Shown here: positions 62,463-64,000 of the stretch, piece after piece
How the letters are laid out: every line of letters begins with the position of its first letter
Position numbering within the stretch: the first letter of the stretch is position 1
Assembly: GCA_009781635.1 (NCBI GenBank)
Contig: WQXU01000011.1
Span: 1-64,000, forward strand
DNA length: 64,000 nt
Reading direction: 5' to 3'
DNA from: Treponema sp.
Lineage (GTDB): Bacteria > Spirochaetota > Spirochaetia > Treponematales > Breznakiellaceae
Made by a program: the position numbers and the translations under genes
The notes under the pieces: model-generated
What the model was told of the DNA's origin: nothing
What the model saw: the letters and a program-made list of their open reading frames with translations, nothing else
The model's database searches: none

Positions 62463-62993
62463 CTACTCTGATTGATAATTAATTAAGGTGGTAACTGGCG
62501 TGGGATCAAGTATCTTGCTGTAATTTAAAAAAGGCAGTCCTACAATGCCGAAGATTTCCGGTACTTGCGCACCCCCTTCCGATAAAAGGGATCTTGCCGC
62601 GTTCAATGTGCCGCCTGTTGCAATTAAATCATCTGTAAGTAAAACACGTTTGCCTCTTGGAACATCTGCGCTGTGAACTTCAATTTCAGCCTGTGCATAT
62701 TCAAGGGCGTATTTTCTTGCAAGAGTAACGCCGGGGAGCTTTCCTTTTTTACGGATTGGAATAATGGGTATATTCATATTAAAGGCAAAAGCCGCCGCGA
62801 ATAAAAAACCGCGGGCTTCTATTGCGGCTATAGCGTCGATATTTTTATCCTTGTAGATTTCGGACATTTTTTCTATGCAGTAACGAAATGCAACAGGGGA
62901 TGCCAAAATGCTTGTTATATCGTAAAAGAGAATGCCCATTTTTGGAAAATCAGGAATTTTTCTTATATAATCATCCAGATTAAAAGATGTCAT
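62463..62993 (-). CDS. apt: Adenine phosphoribosyltransferase
   Basis: The protein is 176 residues from ATG 62993, which overlaps the upstream TAA (TAATG). It starts MTSFNLDDYIRKIPDFPKMG and contains ITSILASP, IEARGFLFAAAFAF, RKKGKLPGVTLARKYALEYA and the PRPP loop VLLTDDLIATGGTLNAA. It makes AMP from adenine and PRPP in purine salvage. A longer start at 63014 would overlap the preceding gene further and is less likely. Confidence 0.94.
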   Translation of the reverse strand: MTSFNLDDYIRKIPDFPKMGILFYDITSILASPVAFRYCIEKMSEIYKDKNIDAIAAIEARGFLFAAAFAFNMNIPIIPIRKKGKLPGVTLARKYALEYAQAEIEVHSADVPRGKRVLLTDDLIATGGTLNAARSLLSEGGAQVPEIFGIVGLPFLNYSKILDPTPVTTLINYQSE

Positions 62994-63376
62994 TATATAA
63001 TTGTCCTTACCCATTTTTCAAGCTCTTTTACAGGAGCTGGTTTACTGGATACGTAAAGAGGAGAGCCCAAAGATGCTTCGCAGTCCTCTACAATGGCGCA
63101 AAGGTACTTTAAGGATTTTTCATTTACAGAGAAAACTCCGCATTTTCTTGAAGCCAGATTAATATGAGAAAGCAAGTCTTCAAAATAAGAAAATAACCTG
63201 GGAGAAGAAGATTCGCAGCCAATAAAAAAAACATCAACAGGAAGTAAGTCAGTTCCCTCAAAATTATGCCCGGAGCATATTTTAACTTTATAATCGGGTA
63301 AAGCCGCCGCTATAAGGCAGGCAATTGCGTCTATAGATTCTGTTCCGTCAGTAATAATTAATGCTTTTTTGCTCAC
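62993..63376 (-). CDS. Flavodoxin-like-fold protein of unknown function
   Basis: The 127-residue protein begins MSKKALIITDGTESIDAIAC and alternates beta strands and helices: VDVFFIGCESSSPRLFSYFEDLL, then CGVFSVNE. This suits a flavodoxin-like fold. It lacks the classical FMN loop T-x-T-G-x-T: TDGTESIDAI is the nearest. It overlaps apt by one base. A flavoprotein role is uncertain. Confidence 0.62.
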   Translation of the reverse strand: MSKKALIITDGTESIDAIACLIAAALPDYKVKICSGHNFEGTDLLPVDVFFIGCESSSPRLFSYFEDLLSHINLASRKCGVFSVNEKSLKYLCAIVEDCEASLGSPLYVSSKPAPVKELEKWVRTII

Positions 63377-63407
63377 AAAATTATCCTATCCAAATAATAT
63401 GAGGTTG

Positions 63408-64000
63408 TCAATCATTGGCAACAGTTCCCATGCCCTGTACCGAATAATTTACAATGATCCAGAAATTATCTCTTTTTTCAAGATCATAGGTATATTGTCT
63501 TAGTTCTGTATAATTCGGAAGCCTGAATCTTTGAAGAACAATAACAGTTCCCCTGTCATTATTATATTCAGTCCTTAAAATATCAAAGGTTGTAGGGATA
63601 ACAAAAATGTCTCCGTCAACAGTGGCATTTTGAAGATTCTGCCTGTACTCTAAAAGCATTCTGCGGCGTCCGTCTTCATTCATTGCTGTGTATCTGCGCC
63701 TTTGAACAGGATCGCGCGTTAACATGGCTTCGGTATCAAGATAAAGAAAGAATCTTTCCCACTGAGATTCCTGCCGGGCGGTAAGCATGTAAGTGACTAC
63801 TTCATCGGGCGGAATCTTCTGTTTGACAAGTATAGCTCCGGTTGCGATATCCATTTCAAGGGGGATGCCGTCTTCTCCGTAAATAAGAGCCGGGCGCAGA
63901 TTAAGATTTAAGAAATTTGATTCGATTGCAGGAACTGCAGACGAACGGATCAATTCAGGGTACACCTTTGCGCGAACCCTGAATGAGCCGCTCTGCCCAA
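63408..64000 (-). CDS. Protein of unknown function, 5' end beyond the window
   Basis: The reading frame remains open to the window edge on the minus strand: SFRVRAK lies upstream of VYPELIRSSAVPAIE. So the gene starts outside, and any start at 63965 (GTG) is not the true one. The visible ~197 residues are polar and beta-rich, ending SVQGMGTVAND. A segment RRYTAMNEDGRRRMLLEYRQNL is helical. No family is recognised. Treponemal lipoproteins and exported proteins often look like this, but no signal peptide is visible in this part. Confidence 0.6.
   Translation of the reverse strand, partial: GQSGSFRVRAKVYPELIRSSAVPAIESNFLNLNLRPALIYGEDGIPLEMDIATGAILVKQKIPPDEVVTYMLTARQESQWERFFLYLDTEAMLTRDPVQRRRYTAMNEDGRRRMLLEYRQNLQNATVDGDIFVIPTTFDILRTEYNNDRGTVIVLQRFRLPNYTELRQYTYDLEKRDNFWIIVNYSVQGMGTVAND

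Noticed and set aside
1-64000. CRISPR arrays, rRNA operons, insertion sequences, replication origin
   Set aside because: I found no repeat-spacer series, rRNA segments, transposase genes or DnaA-box clusters in the window.
1-64000. Reverse transcriptase or template repeat for a DGR within the window
   Set aside because: No RT motif (YADD-type) and no second copy of the 1620-1749 segment seen.

Overview
The window looks like a host- or gut-associated spirochaete, most likely a Treponema. It is AT-rich with a coding-dense, two-strand layout. It has many lipobox signal peptides, large exported proteins of treponemal type, two EF-G-era housekeeping blocks, a dual cyclic-nucleotide-binding regulator and a glucuronoxylan degradation locus. 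Species assignment is inference; no 16S gene is present.

Region 1 (1-2.7 kb) is a small accessory island. It holds the tail of an exported carbohydrate-active protein, a beheaded XRE antitoxin remnant, a (CT)10 tract in a leader-like ORF, a formylglycine-enzyme/C-type-lectin-fold protein whose 3' end resembles the variable repeat of a diversity-generating retroelement, and an intact HigBA toxin-antitoxin pair. Region 2 (2.7-13.8 kb) is a glucuronoxylan locus. Three exported lipoprotein xylanases (two GH10, one GH30) lie on the minus strand. The plus strand carries an intracellular GH10 broken by an amber codon, a CE4 deacetylase, a GH2 enzyme, UxuA and a GH67 alpha-glucuronidase. Together they would cut xylan outside, deacetylate it, release glucuronate from oligomers inside and feed that branch to UxuA; no transporter or regulator is included. 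Region 3 (13.8-31.9 kb) holds phospholipid genes, a giant outer-membrane protein with a TPR lipoprotein, UPRT, small envelope proteins, RlmN and RsmD.

Region 4 (32-46.5 kb) holds a CNB-TPR-CNB-wHTH regulator, ClpC, a frameshifted glgC, ArgS, a biotin uptake/BirA cluster with a clear BirA operator, a short IorA and EF-P. Region 5 (46.6-53.8 kb) is a three-gene operon of large surface lipoproteins that share modules, preceded by a G11 tract suited to phase variation. Region 6 (54-64 kb) holds RluA, NagZ, a degenerate PRTase, an orphan Na+-pump beta subunit, EF-G, a tandem NDK, a 133-bp GC-rich structured repeat, tRNA-Glu(CUC), Apt and partial genes.

Three cross-cutting patterns stand out. Many first genes of transcription units lack a Shine-Dalgarno and have a -10 box only 6-7 nt from the ATG, suggesting leaderless mRNAs. 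Nearly all convergent gene pairs overlap or abut at their stop codons. Several simple-sequence tracts (CT10, G11, A10, A7) sit where slippage would switch genes.
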